From Desulfosarcina widdelii (lineage in GTDB: Bacteria; Desulfobacterota; Desulfobacteria; Desulfobacterales; Desulfosarcinaceae): DNA of 64,000 bases. Made by a program: the position numbers and the translations under genes. Below, piece after piece: positions 1-8,085 of the stretch; within the stretch, counting starts at the first letter, position 1; each line of letters starts with the position of its first letter. A model generated the notes under the pieces. The model saw only the letters and a list, made by a program, of their open reading frames with translations, ran no database searches and was not told the DNA's origin. The stretch is from contig NZ_AP021875.1 of NCBI RefSeq assembly GCF_009688965.1, positions 6,987,001 to 7,051,000 on the forward strand, given 5' to 3'.

Positions 1-2
1 AA

Positions 3-1025
3 AATATCAAAGGCATATCGGACGCCACCTGGGAACTGATCAATGCGGATCTTTTGGGATATGCGAAGCAAAAGGGCATTGAAAAGGGCCGACAGGTCCG
101 GGTCGATTGCACGTGCGTTGAAACTCACATCCATCATCCCACCGACTCCAACCTGCTGTGGGATGGTGTTCGCGTGTTGACGAGGCTGCTGAAGCGCTTC
201 CGGGATGAATCGGGGATCACAGTTCCTGACTTCCATAACCATACCCGTGTTGCCAAACGACGGATGCTGGCGGTGATGAATGCCAAACGGAAAAACAAGC
301 GTAAGGTTGCCTATGTGGACCTGCTCAAAACCAGTCGCAAAGTGGTTGGGTACGCTCATAAGGCAGTCGCTGCGATCAATGCCGGTGCGACCTGCGACCC
401 GCTGGTCATGACGATTGGCTTCCAGATCGAACATTTTGTCGATCTGACCCGCAGGGTGATCCACCAGACCGAACGCCGGGTTCTTCATGGAGAAACGGTC
501 GATGCCAAAGACAAAGTAGTATCGTTGTTCGAGCCACATACCGATATCATCGTCAAGGATAGGCGCGATACGCTGTTTGGTCACAAAATCTGTCTGACCG
601 GAGGCGCGTCGAACCTTATTTTGGACTGTGTCATCACCGAAGGCAATCCGGCCGACGCCGACCTGACGATACCGATGCTTGAGCGGCAAAAACAAATTTA
701 TGGCCGCTATCCCCTCAAGGCCAGCTTCGACGGCGGTTTTGCATCCAAGGAAAACTTGAAGCGAGCCCAATCGCGTAAGATCAAAGACGTCTGCTTTGCC
801 AAGAAACGAGGTCTATCTGAAACCGACATGTGCCGCAGCCAATATGTGTATCGTCGATTGCGCCGCTTTCGAGCGGGTATTGAATCCGGTATCTCCTGGC
901 TGAAGCGTTGCCTTGGCCTGACCCGCTGTACCTGGAAAGGATGGGACTCGTTTAAATCCTATGTTTGGTCTTCGATTGTGGCCGCCAACCTGCTGACCAT
1001 CGCCAGGGGAAAAACAGCCACTTGA
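3..1025 (+). CDS. ISNCY-like IS transposase, 5' end outside window
   Basis: This is a transposase catalysing cut or copy of its own insertion sequence. The reading frame is open from the window edge (codons from position 3) with no stop, so the gene begins upstream; the TTG at 54 is not a convincing start. The visible 340 residues contain the acidic core expected of a DDE enzyme: a VDCT-VET-HHPTDS block near the N-terminus, an aspartate-glycine block (SFDGGF) in the middle and a C-terminal helical region with the WSSIVAANLL motif. I recognise the HHPTDS / LLWD / VRVLTRLL pattern as typical of the ISNCY (IS1202-like) group; family assignment is from memory. The stop at 1023-1025 is followed by roughly 90 bases of non-coding sequence that should hold the right terminal repeat, which cannot be verified without the left end. 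Confidence 0.8.
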   Translation, partial: NIKGISDATWELINADLLGYAKQKGIEKGRQVRVDCTCVETHIHHPTDSNLLWDGVRVLTRLLKRFRDESGITVPDFHNHTRVAKRRMLAVMNAKRKNKRKVAYVDLLKTSRKVVGYAHKAVAAINAGATCDPLVMTIGFQIEHFVDLTRRVIHQTERRVLHGETVDAKDKVVSLFEPHTDIIVKDRRDTLFGHKICLTGGASNLILDCVITEGNPADADLTIPMLERQKQIYGRYPLKASFDGGFASKENLKRAQSRKIKDVCFAKKRGLSETDMCRSQYVYRRLRRFRAGIESGISWLKRCLGLTRCTWKGWDSFKSYVWSSIVAANLLTIARGKTAT

Positions 1026-1117
1026 GACCTTAATCGATTCCGCATCGTGAAAACTGGTTGAACAAGTGCGCTTGCATTAAGCCGATTTCGGTAAATTAGC
1101 CACAAACCGATGTAGCG

Positions 1118-2518
1118 ATGGTGAGAAAAATCCTGCCGAGGATTTTACCACTCTATTTTTTTTGCGACTCGGCTCTGAAAATTACCATTTATGGATCGAC
1201 ACTAGCTATTTCAACGAATGTTTCTGCTGTTAAGCCTCCGCTAGTGTGCGACGCAGATGGAGATAGTTACGAGTCAGACAACAAGAAGTGCGGAGGCAAT
1301 GATTGTGATGACAGCAACCCGAATGTTTATCCGAATGCAAATGAACTTTGCGACGGGTTGGACAATGATTGTGATGGAATCGTTGATGAAAACTGTCCAG
1401 AACCACCGGCTGAACCAACCCGATGCGATCAGGATGCAGACGGGTATGATGCAGATTCAAGATCCTGCAAAGGGGATGATTGTGATGATACCAATCCGTA
1501 TGTTTATCCGGGAGCAGAAGAAATTTGCAATGATGAGATAGATAACGACTGTGATGGTGAAATAAACGAAGGCTGTGGTCAGTGCCCCGACGCTGACAAC
1601 GATGGCTATACAGATTGTGATGGAGACTGTGATGATAATAATCCTTTAGTCAACCCTGACGCTACTGAGCTTTGCGACGGCATTGACAACAACTGCGATG
1701 GGACCATTGATGAAGGATGCTCAAGTATGTATCCCAATAGTATGGCCGCAGCTGGCGACAGCATAACTGTGGCATACAATGCCGATGGAACCGAAAGCCT
1801 GTTTTTTGGTTCCACGGGTTATCAGGATGAGGTGAGCTGGGCGCTTGGTGACAGTATACGGATAAACAGCCATGCGCAAAGGCTTGCGGCATTGAACCCT
1901 GGATTTAGCTGGGATGCGGAATTCGACAACCATGCAATCTCAGGTGCAAACATAATTGATCTCAAGGATCAGGTCATACAGATTGTGCAGGATGGTCCTT
2001 ATGATTATGTCGTAATACTCATTGGCCATAATGATATTTGTGATGCATCATGTGAGGATTTATTGGATGATGACCCTAATACTGGAATGCTTAGCATGGA
2101 AGATTTTGAAAGTCGTTTCGTGGAAGCGATGTGGATCCTCTATGACCAGGATAGCGATCTGAGCATCGATGAAAATCCTCCCGATGTCGTTGTTTCAAGC
2201 CTTGCCAGAGTTTCAGACCTTTATAATGTCGGAAAATATGATAATTGGTGCACAATGATCTGGAGTCTCGGGAGTGTCTGTCGAGTAGTTACTTCTGGAA
2301 CGCAGTATTGTATTGATGAAGCAGACAAAAGGACGCAAGAATATAATGAGGTATTGGCGAATTGGGCGGATTTTTTTGGTTATACCTATGTCCCGCAGAT
2401 ATATGAGACTTCGTTCACGCTTGATGACCTCAGTGATTTTGATTGCTTTCATCCGAACGTTTCAGGACAGAACAAGATATCTGAAATTATTTGGAACAAT
2501 GGACTCTATGCCGAATGA
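1118..2518 (+). CDS. Secreted MopE-repeat/SGNH-hydrolase fusion protein
   Basis: This protein probably acts outside the cytoplasm as an esterase- or lipase-like hydrolase. Residues 44-201 hold three Asp/Cys-rich repeats of the MopE type (DCDD-NP-YP-A-E-CDG-DNDCDG-DE-C), a pattern linked to metal binding. Residues 208-466 form an SGNH/GDSL hydrolase: GDS at 213-215 (nucleophile Ser215), GHND at 303-306 (oxyanion Asn305) and D-CFHP at 442-446 (Asp442, His445). All catalytic positions are therefore present. The N-terminus is hydrophobic and may be an export signal, but the cleavage site is unclear and the start codon has a poor ribosome site. It stands alone between a transposase and an orphan secreted gene. 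The fold calls are firm; substrate and the role of the repeats (calcium or copper binding, surface anchoring) are not known. Confidence 0.8.
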   Translation: MVRKILPRILPLYFFCDSALKITIYGSTLAISTNVSAVKPPLVCDADGDSYESDNKKCGGNDCDDSNPNVYPNANELCDGLDNDCDGIVDENCPEPPAEPTRCDQDADGYDADSRSCKGDDCDDTNPYVYPGAEEICNDEIDNDCDGEINEGCGQCPDADNDGYTDCDGDCDDNNPLVNPDATELCDGIDNNCDGTIDEGCSSMYPNSMAAAGDSITVAYNADGTESLFFGSTGYQDEVSWALGDSIRINSHAQRLAALNPGFSWDAEFDNHAISGANIIDLKDQVIQIVQDGPYDYVVILIGHNDICDASCEDLLDDDPNTGMLSMEDFESRFVEAMWILYDQDSDLSIDENPPDVVVSSLARVSDLYNVGKYDNWCTMIWSLGSVCRVVTSGTQYCIDEADKRTQEYNEVLANWADFFGYTYVPQIYETSFTLDDLSDFDCFHPNVSGQNKISEIIWNNGLYAE

Positions 2519-2729
2519 TTTTTATCAAAATTTTAACACCTAAAAACCCTGGCAAGTGTAAATTATCTCCGATTGGGGTATGCATCAATTTAAGAACGAG
2601 TTTAGGAATTTAATTTTATCGTAAGACTACGAAAAAATGATCCCTTTTGAATATGCTTTTTGCTTATCTACGTTTTTACAATAAAAGTCTCTATTTCTTT
2701 TATTAAAACTCAAAAAAAGGAGGATATCC

Positions 2730-3473
2730 ATGAAAAAGATTCTTATTTTTAATATTATATCTTTACTGCTGTTTGGAATACCAGCATTTGCGGGTGATGT
2801 TGATCTTTCTGGATGCTGGGAAGTTGAAATTGGAGGAATAGATTCAAAAGGTCAGAAAATTGAAGAGAATAATCATATTTGGATTGTTCAAGAAGAGGAT
2901 AATTTTTTTAGTGGTTGGGTGTGCAATGATCCAGATCCCGCCGAAGAGGGGATGCATTTTTCAGGAGCTATAGACGGTAGAGAGATATATATAACCCACT
3001 GGGATAGCTTCACAAAAGCGACCTTGAATGGGCGGGGCGATGTTATTAGCGGAGTCAACCAGGGGCAGGATATAGATAAAAGGGTTGGAAAGACCAGTTT
3101 CGCAACCGCTATAAGGGTTGATAATGATGAATGTAGCCCATGCGAACCATATAATCCAGACACAGCACCTTCACTGACGGAGGCTACAGCCACGAGAATT
3201 AATTCAAATACACTGGAAATTCAAGTTAACGGGTCGGATGTTGATGCGAATGCATTAGGTATATATATAACCCTGTTCAGTGGACTTCAGTGTGGCGGGG
3301 GTTCTTTAACTTACGTCGAACAAAATTTTTCTCCAAGCCTAATTGGTCAAGAAATATTTAGCGCGACTGTAACAATAACGTCAACATTTGCCGCTAGTAC
3401 AGAAAGTCTTATAATGCAAATTGTCGACGCTACTGGTTTGTTAAGCGATACATTATGCATTGATGTAGAATAA
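2730..3473 (+). CDS. Secreted protein of unknown function
   Basis: No family recognised. The ATG is preceded at the right distance by a strong ribosome site (AAAGGAGG), which fixes the start. Residues 1-21 are a textbook signal peptide (MKK, hydrophobic core, PAFA cleavage motif), so the mature 226-residue protein is exported. The first part (about 22-140) begins DLSGCWEVE and looks like a beta-rich lipocalin-like or secreted-domain segment. A CxxC (SPCEP region near 137-140) separates it from a C-terminal beta-rich segment with regular alternating hydrophobic residues, resembling an Ig-like or cadherin-like domain. It lies 211 bases after the MopE/SGNH gene on the same strand, so it could share function with it, but the AT-rich gap suggests its own promoter. 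Confidence 0.65.
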   Translation: MKKILIFNIISLLLFGIPAFAGDVDLSGCWEVEIGGIDSKGQKIEENNHIWIVQEEDNFFSGWVCNDPDPAEEGMHFSGAIDGREIYITHWDSFTKATLNGRGDVISGVNQGQDIDKRVGKTSFATAIRVDNDECSPCEPYNPDTAPSLTEATATRINSNTLEIQVNGSDVDANALGIYITLFSGLQCGGGSLTYVEQNFSPSLIGQEIFSATVTITSTFAASTESLIMQIVDATGLLSDTLCIDVE

Positions 3474-3489
3474 AAACAGATTGTTGAAG

Positions 3490-3815
3490 TGTAGAAGTTC
3501 AGATTTGATCTGACAGTTACCGATTTTGAGACGGTGGCTGTCAGGTCAAATTCAGGGTAATTGGTAGCGTCAAGAATCTTTCCAGAGTCGTTTGCCATCT
3601 TCAAGGGTTTCCATTGGGGTTCTGCCGCAGCACATTTTTCCCTGATGGGTTCACTCAGGATTATACTCCTCAAGCCACAGGTCAAGATCAAACTGAAGCG
3701 TTTCGATATCCCGGTAAATCTTCTTTCTGAAGGCCACCTGATAAAATTCTTGAAACATGGTTTGCGGAGCTCTTTGCAGATGCCGTTGGTTTGCGGGGAT
3801 CTGACTTTGGTTGAT
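3490..3815 (-). pseudogene. Decayed IS481-family transposase, C-terminal remnant
   Basis: Translating the minus strand shows the C-terminal end of an IS481-type transposase that is broken. Around 3795 one frame reads SPQTNGICKELRK; a one-base shift then continues MFQEFYQVAFRKK and DLDLWLEEYN, followed by an in-frame TGA where the family has arginine, and then THQGKMCCGRTPME up to the stop at 3570. These blocks are the family's conserved tail (PQTNG, FYQVAFRKK, THQGK-C-GRTP-E). Just past the stop are two inverted 15-mers, 3502-3516 and 3538-3552 (13 of 15 pairs match), that resemble an IS481 end. The N-terminal catalytic part is missing. This is an inactive remnant; the plus-strand ORF drawn over the same bases is its antisense. 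Confidence 0.75.
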
Positions 3816-3882
3816 TTTGATCGGACGTTTTGTCAGCGCTGGAGGGAGTGAAATAGCGGGATGGATTCAAAGAGGGTGAACC

Positions 3883-4896
3883 TTAACGACAGTTGGGCCT
3901 GAACTTGACCCGCGAATAAACATCGTCGGCCATAGTGCTGCGCTCGCCGGCCGCAAGACGGTGGTAGCCCACGGCAGCCACCATGGCGGCATTGTCCCCG
4001 CAGAGATCCAGGGAGGGGATGTGTACGTCGATGCCGGCTTTGGCGGCATCGCGGGAGACAGCTGTGCGCAGGCCCTGATTGGCGGCCACACCGCCCACCA
4101 CGGCCAGATGGCGGCAGCCGTTTTCTTGCGCGGCATGAATGATTTTGTAGGCAAGAACGTCCACCACGGCAGCTTGAAATCCGGCGGCAATGTGGGCCTG
4201 ATCCGACTTGAAAGTGTTCGGGTGGGTCTGGATATAGCGCATGACCGCCGTCTTGATGCCGCTGAAGCTGAAATCGTAGCGATCCTTGTCCAGAAATGGC
4301 CGGGGCAGCCGGATTTTTTCCGGGTCCCCTTCGGCGGCCAGACGGTCGATCACCACGCCGCCGGGATATCCCAACCCCAGCATTTTGGCGACTTTGTCGT
4401 AGGCTTCACCGGCCGCGTCGTCCCGGGTCTGGCCCAAAAGATGAAATTTACGGTGTCCGGTGGCGCGATAGATGCTGGTGTGTCCGCCGGAAACCAGCAG
4501 GGCCACGAAGGGAAACGGGGGCGGGTCCGGTGCCAGGAATACGGAATTGAGATGGGCCTCCAGGTGATCCACGCCAACCCATGGGATGCCGTGCCCGTAG
4601 GCAAACCCCTTGGCAAAGGAGAATCCCACCAGCAGCGATCCTACCAGACCAGGCCCCTGGGTAACGGCCACGCCGTCTATTCGATCCGCCGGAATGCCAG
4701 ATTGGGCGATGGCGCCATTGACGACGGGCACGATGGCCTCGATGTGTTTGCGGGAGGCCAGTTCGGGAACCACACCGCCATAGATATGATGGATGTCCAC
4801 TTGGGAGGCCACCACGGAGGCGAGGACTTCATGCCCATCGCGAACCACCGCCGCCGCAGTTTCGTCGCATGAGGATTCTATGCCGAGTACGATCAT
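3883..4896 (-). CDS. tsaD: tRNA N6-threonylcarbamoyladenosine transferase TsaD
   Basis: TsaD (Kae1/YgjD family) transfers the threonylcarbamoyl group from threonylcarbamoyl-AMP to A37 of tRNAs reading ANN codons, working in the cytoplasm with TsaB and TsaE. The 337-aa length is normal. The ASKHA-type ATPase fold is visible: IESSCDET at residues 6-13, the metal-binding HLEAH at 111-115 (His111, His115), SGGHT at 136-140, and a C-terminal GGVAAN phosphate motif followed by LCGDNAAM. The ATG has an upstream AAGG. It sits on the same strand as purM but about 520 bases downstream of it, with a dispersed repeat in between, so they may not be cotranscribed. Neither tsaB nor tsaE is in this window. 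Confidence 0.97.
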   Translation of the reverse strand: MIVLGIESSCDETAAAVVRDGHEVLASVVASQVDIHHIYGGVVPELASRKHIEAIVPVVNGAIAQSGIPADRIDGVAVTQGPGLVGSLLVGFSFAKGFAYGHGIPWVGVDHLEAHLNSVFLAPDPPPFPFVALLVSGGHTSIYRATGHRKFHLLGQTRDDAAGEAYDKVAKMLGLGYPGGVVIDRLAAEGDPEKIRLPRPFLDKDRYDFSFSGIKTAVMRYIQTHPNTFKSDQAHIAAGFQAAVVDVLAYKIIHAAQENGCRHLAVVGGVAANQGLRTAVSRDAAKAGIDVHIPSLDLCGDNAAMVAAVGYHRLAAGERSTMADDVYSRVKFRPNCR

Positions 4897-5415
4897 TGTT
4901 GCCTTAGTGTCATTGGTTGAACAGTTACAAGTGTTGATGAATTCGTAAGAAATGCCCGACTCGTCATGCCGGACTTGATCCGGTATCCAGAAGCCATTGA
5001 AAAGACTGGATAGCGCTAAAGCTTCACTACGTGCGCCGGCCTACGCCGGAATGACGGAAAAGTTGGAAATTCGATTTTTTACGAAGCCATCAATGTCGGT
5101 TCAAAAAAAAACCGCAACGGCGAATGCAGGTCCGACCGTTCCGGTTCGTGGGACTGCCCCGGGCAATTCACAGGCGATCCGATCTACTTGTTTTTCCGCC
5201 CTTCCGGCCCCGCACCGGGGCGTCGCATGCCGGGGGCTCAGGTTTTGCAGATGGGCTGCTTTTTCTGGCCTTCGGCAATCCATTCGAAAAAGCGCGAAAT
5301 CGATTGGAAAAGCTTTTTAAACATGGTTTCCTGCGGATTCCCGTTTTTAAGGTTCAAGTCTCCGTGGTCAGCCCTCTGTCCTCAGTCTTCTGACCTCCGA
5401 CCTCAGTCCTCCGAC
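4897..5415. other. Non-coding interval between purM and tsaD
   Basis: About 520 bases without a convincing gene. The short ORFs drawn across it have no ribosome sites and no family resemblance. It holds a dispersed palindromic repeat (4962-5056) and a short cluster of direct repeats (5374-5417), both listed separately. No promoter could be assigned with confidence. Confidence 0.6.
4962..5056. repeat. Dispersed palindromic repeat, copy A
   Basis: The element begins with cgtcatgccgg and ends with ccggaatgacg, which are near-perfect reverse complements, so the transcript could fold into a long hairpin. The interior shares ttgaaaaga and ggatagcgctaaag with a second copy at 59558-59655. It resembles the small mobile palindromes that are scattered through deltaproteobacterial genomes. 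Confidence 0.65.
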
Positions 5416-5417
5416 CT
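5374..5417. repeat. Short direct repeats (ctcagtc-ctccgacct)
   Basis: Three imperfect copies of a c(c)tcagtc/tcctccgacct unit sit head to tail just downstream of the purM stop. They are low-complexity and without coding potential; slippage is the likely origin. Confidence 0.5.
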
Positions 5418-6462
5418 ATACCATCTTCACCCGGCTTCGGGCGTTTTTACGGGTTTTGGTTACCTCGCCAATGGGCCACGCTTTTTCCCCGCTGCCGGTC
5501 AGCCGGTTGAGCACCTCCTGGGCGCTTTCTTCGGGGACCACCGCCACCAGGCCGATACCGTTGTTGAACGTGCGCATCATCTCTTTATCTTCCACGTTGC
5601 CCGCCTGCTGTAAAAAGGGGAAAATCGCCGGGATCTCCCAGGAGCCCTTTTTGATGGCGATGCCGCAGGCCTGGGGGATGACCCGGATGATATTGTCCAT
5701 AATGCCGCCGCCGGTGATGTGGGCCAACCCCTGGATGGGCAGATCCCGAACCAGGGATTGAATGGTTTCCGAGTAGATGCGGGTCGGGGTGATCAACTCT
5801 TCCCCGATGGTTTTGCCCAGTTCGGGAACATGGCTGTCCACTTCCAGACCCAGTACCTCGAAGCATATTTTGCGGACCAGGGAATAGCCGTTGCTGTGCA
5901 GTCCGCTGGAAGCGATGCCGATAATCTGGTGGCCGGGACGGATTTCGGAGCCGTCCACGATCTTGCTGTTGTCCACGATCCCCACGGCGAAGCCGGCCAG
6001 ATCGTATTCGTTGTCCTGGTAAAAGCCGGGCATCTCGGCCGTTTCCCCACCGATGAGAGCGCACTTGGCTTGAAGACAGCCTTCGCCGACGCCTTTGACG
6101 ATTTGTGTCACCGTACCGGTCTTCAGTTTCCCCGTTGCCAGGTAATCCAGAAAAAACAGGGGCCGGGCGCCCTGCACGGCGATGTCGTTTACGCACATGG
6201 CCACCAGGTCGATCCCTACCGTGTCGTGGCGGTCCATGAGAAAAGCGATTTTGAGCTTGGTGCCGACCCCGTCCGTGGAGCTTACCAGTACTGGGCTTTT
6301 CATGCTGTTGGTGTTAAGCGAAAACAGTCCGCCGAATCCGCCGATTTCACCCATGACGCCGGTTCTACGGGTTTTTTTTGCGATCTTTTTAATGGTATCG
6401 ACAAGCTTGTCGGCCTTGTCGATATCGACGCCGGCATCAGCATAGGTCAGCTTTTTCTTCAT
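5416..6462 (-). CDS. purM: Phosphoribosylformylglycinamidine cyclo-ligase (AIR synthetase)
   Basis: PurM closes the imidazole ring of 5-aminoimidazole ribonucleotide (AIR) from FGAM with ATP, the fifth step of purine synthesis in the cytoplasm. AIR is also the substrate of ThiC and of the BzaF-type enzyme encoded further along this window. The 348-aa length is normal. Visible family blocks are the N-terminal YADAGVDIDKAD, the STDGVGTKLKIA nucleotide-binding segment, the catalytic-core CVNDI, GGETAEMPGFY in the middle and AHITGGG in the C-terminal half. The ATG is preceded by AGGAG at a normal distance. The gene is transcribed away from alaC, and the roughly 390-base gap between them should carry both promoters. 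Confidence 0.97.
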   Translation of the reverse strand: MKKKLTYADAGVDIDKADKLVDTIKKIAKKTRRTGVMGEIGGFGGLFSLNTNSMKSPVLVSSTDGVGTKLKIAFLMDRHDTVGIDLVAMCVNDIAVQGARPLFFLDYLATGKLKTGTVTQIVKGVGEGCLQAKCALIGGETAEMPGFYQDNEYDLAGFAVGIVDNSKIVDGSEIRPGHQIIGIASSGLHSNGYSLVRKICFEVLGLEVDSHVPELGKTIGEELITPTRIYSETIQSLVRDLPIQGLAHITGGGIMDNIIRVIPQACGIAIKKGSWEIPAIFPFLQQAGNVEDKEMMRTFNNGIGLVAVVPEESAQEVLNRLTGSGEKAWPIGEVTKTRKNARSRVKMV

Positions 6463-6850
6463 TAAGGCACTCCTGGCATTGATTGGACTGGGAAGTTAAG
6501 GTGGCGTAAAAATAATCGGATGCCGGCCAAAAGTCAAATTCATTTCGGGCTTGGATCGTCCATACGGAATCATTCTGTTCACCAATCCTCTCCCCTCAAG
6601 TGCGGGTAAAGCACAGCCCCGCGGGGACAAGGACAGGGTGAGGAGGAAAAGGAGACCACTTGATCATGGTGCCGATCAAAATCCGACCACCCCCACGGGG
6701 CGCGACTTACGTTTTGACAAACCGACTGAATTGTAATATTTACCTTCTAATTTCAATATGTTTTCAACTGCTACGATGACCGATCCGATCTTCGGAACGG
6801 ACAGGGGCCGTAAATAACCCCCGCACATTTCTTAAAAAAGGAAACGTCCC
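6463..6850. other. Divergent intergenic region purM-alaC
   Basis: About 390 bases without a supportable gene. The small plus-strand ORF at 6551-6736 has no ribosome site and unnatural composition. The region must contain the promoters for purM (leftward) and alaC (rightward), but no clear -35/-10 pair or regulator site was found. Confidence 0.5.
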
Positions 6851-8017
6851 ATGACTCGCTTTGCCAGGCTGGACCGTCTGCCTCCGTATGTATTTGCCAC
6901 CGTCAACCAGATCAAGATGGAGGCCCGCAGGGCCGGGGAAGACATCATCGATCTGGGCATGGGCAACCCGGATGTCGGCACGCCCCAGCACATTGTGGAC
7001 AAACTCACCGAAGCTTCCCAGAATCCCCGGAACCATCGCTACTCGGCCTCCATGGGGATTACCAAATTGCGCGTGGCCATCAGCGACTGGTACAAGCGCC
7101 GCTACGACGTGGATATCGATCCGGAGAGCGAAGCCATCGTCACCATCGGCGTGAAAGAGGGCATGTCACACCTGATCCTGGTGACCATCCGCCCTGGTGA
7201 CGTAGTGTTCGCCCCCAATCCCACTTATCCCATCCACCCATATTCCTCCATTATCTCCGGTGGCGACGTGCGTGGAATTCCGGCGGGGCCGGACCAGGAT
7301 TTTTTTGAAAACCTGATCCAGGCCACCAAGCAGACCTGGCCGCGTCCCAAGATCCTGGTGCTCAGCTATCCCCACAATCCCACCACCGAGGTGGTGGACC
7401 TGGATTTTTTCCAGCGGGTGGTGGATTTCGCCAAGGAGAACGATATCATGGTCGTCCATGATTTTGCCTATGCCGACTTGACTTTTGACGGCTACAAGGC
7501 GCCAAGTTTCATGCAGGCCAAAGGCGCCAAGGAGGTGGGGGTGGAGTTTTTCTCCATGTCCAAAAGCTACTCCATGGCCGGGTGGCGGGTGGGATTTTGC
7601 GTGGGCAATCCGGAAACGATCTTCGCCTTAAAGCGTATCAAGAGCTACCTGGATTACGGCATTTTTCAGCCCATCCAGATCGCCTCCATTATCGCTTTGA
7701 ACGGACCCCAGGAGTGTGTGGCCGAAATCCGGGATACCTACAAATCCCGGCGTGACGCGCTGATCTCCGGGCTTTCCCGCGCCGGATGGGAAATCGAAAG
7801 CCCCAAGGGCACCATGTTCGTGTGGGCCAAGATTCCGGCTCAATACCTGCACATGGGGTCGGTTGAATTCTCCAAATTTCTCATCCGCGAGGCCCAGGTC
7901 GCAGTATCCCCGGGCCTGGGCTTCGGCGAATATGGCGACGACTACGTGCGATTCGCCCTGATAGAGAACAATATGCGTATCAGCCAGGCCGTCAGAGGCA
8001 TCCGCAAAGTTTTATAG
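6851..8017 (+). CDS. alaC: AlaC-type glutamate-pyruvate aminotransferase
   Basis: This is a fold-type I PLP aminotransferase, most like AlaC, which makes alanine from pyruvate and glutamate. The N-terminus (FARLDRLPPYVFATVNQIK), EDIIDLGMGNPD, DIDPESEAIVTIG-KEG and the C-terminal VSPGLGFGEYGDDYVRFALIEN block follow AlaC closely over the whole length (388 aa). The PLP Schiff-base lysine is Lys238 in SMSKSYSMAGWR. The ATG follows a purine-rich AAAAAAGGAAA ribosome site. In this lineage close homologues are sometimes annotated as LL-diaminopimelate aminotransferase; the AlaC blocks argue against that, but substrate range is inferred. The gene is followed by the BTAD regulator on the same strand with a gap of about 70 bases. 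Confidence 0.88.
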   Translation: MTRFARLDRLPPYVFATVNQIKMEARRAGEDIIDLGMGNPDVGTPQHIVDKLTEASQNPRNHRYSASMGITKLRVAISDWYKRRYDVDIDPESEAIVTIGVKEGMSHLILVTIRPGDVVFAPNPTYPIHPYSSIISGGDVRGIPAGPDQDFFENLIQATKQTWPRPKILVLSYPHNPTTEVVDLDFFQRVVDFAKENDIMVVHDFAYADLTFDGYKAPSFMQAKGAKEVGVEFFSMSKSYSMAGWRVGFCVGNPETIFALKRIKSYLDYGIFQPIQIASIIALNGPQECVAEIRDTYKSRRDALISGLSRAGWEIESPKGTMFVWAKIPAQYLHMGSVEFSKFLIREAQVAVSPGLGFGEYGDDYVRFALIENNMRISQAVRGIRKVL

Positions 8018-8085
8018 GTTTAAGGAAAATATCACAATCGATGCCGTGAATTGCCGCTAACCTTAATAATAGGCGGGCGAAAAAC

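Noticed and set aside
3561..3851. Plus-strand ORF of 96 aa
   Set aside because: Its minus strand encodes the broken IS481 transposase blocks, so the plus frame is an antisense artefact.
3961..4872. Long plus-strand ORF (303 aa) opposite tsaD
   Set aside because: It is the antisense frame of a conserved gene with high GC at third positions; no ribosome site and no family resemblance.
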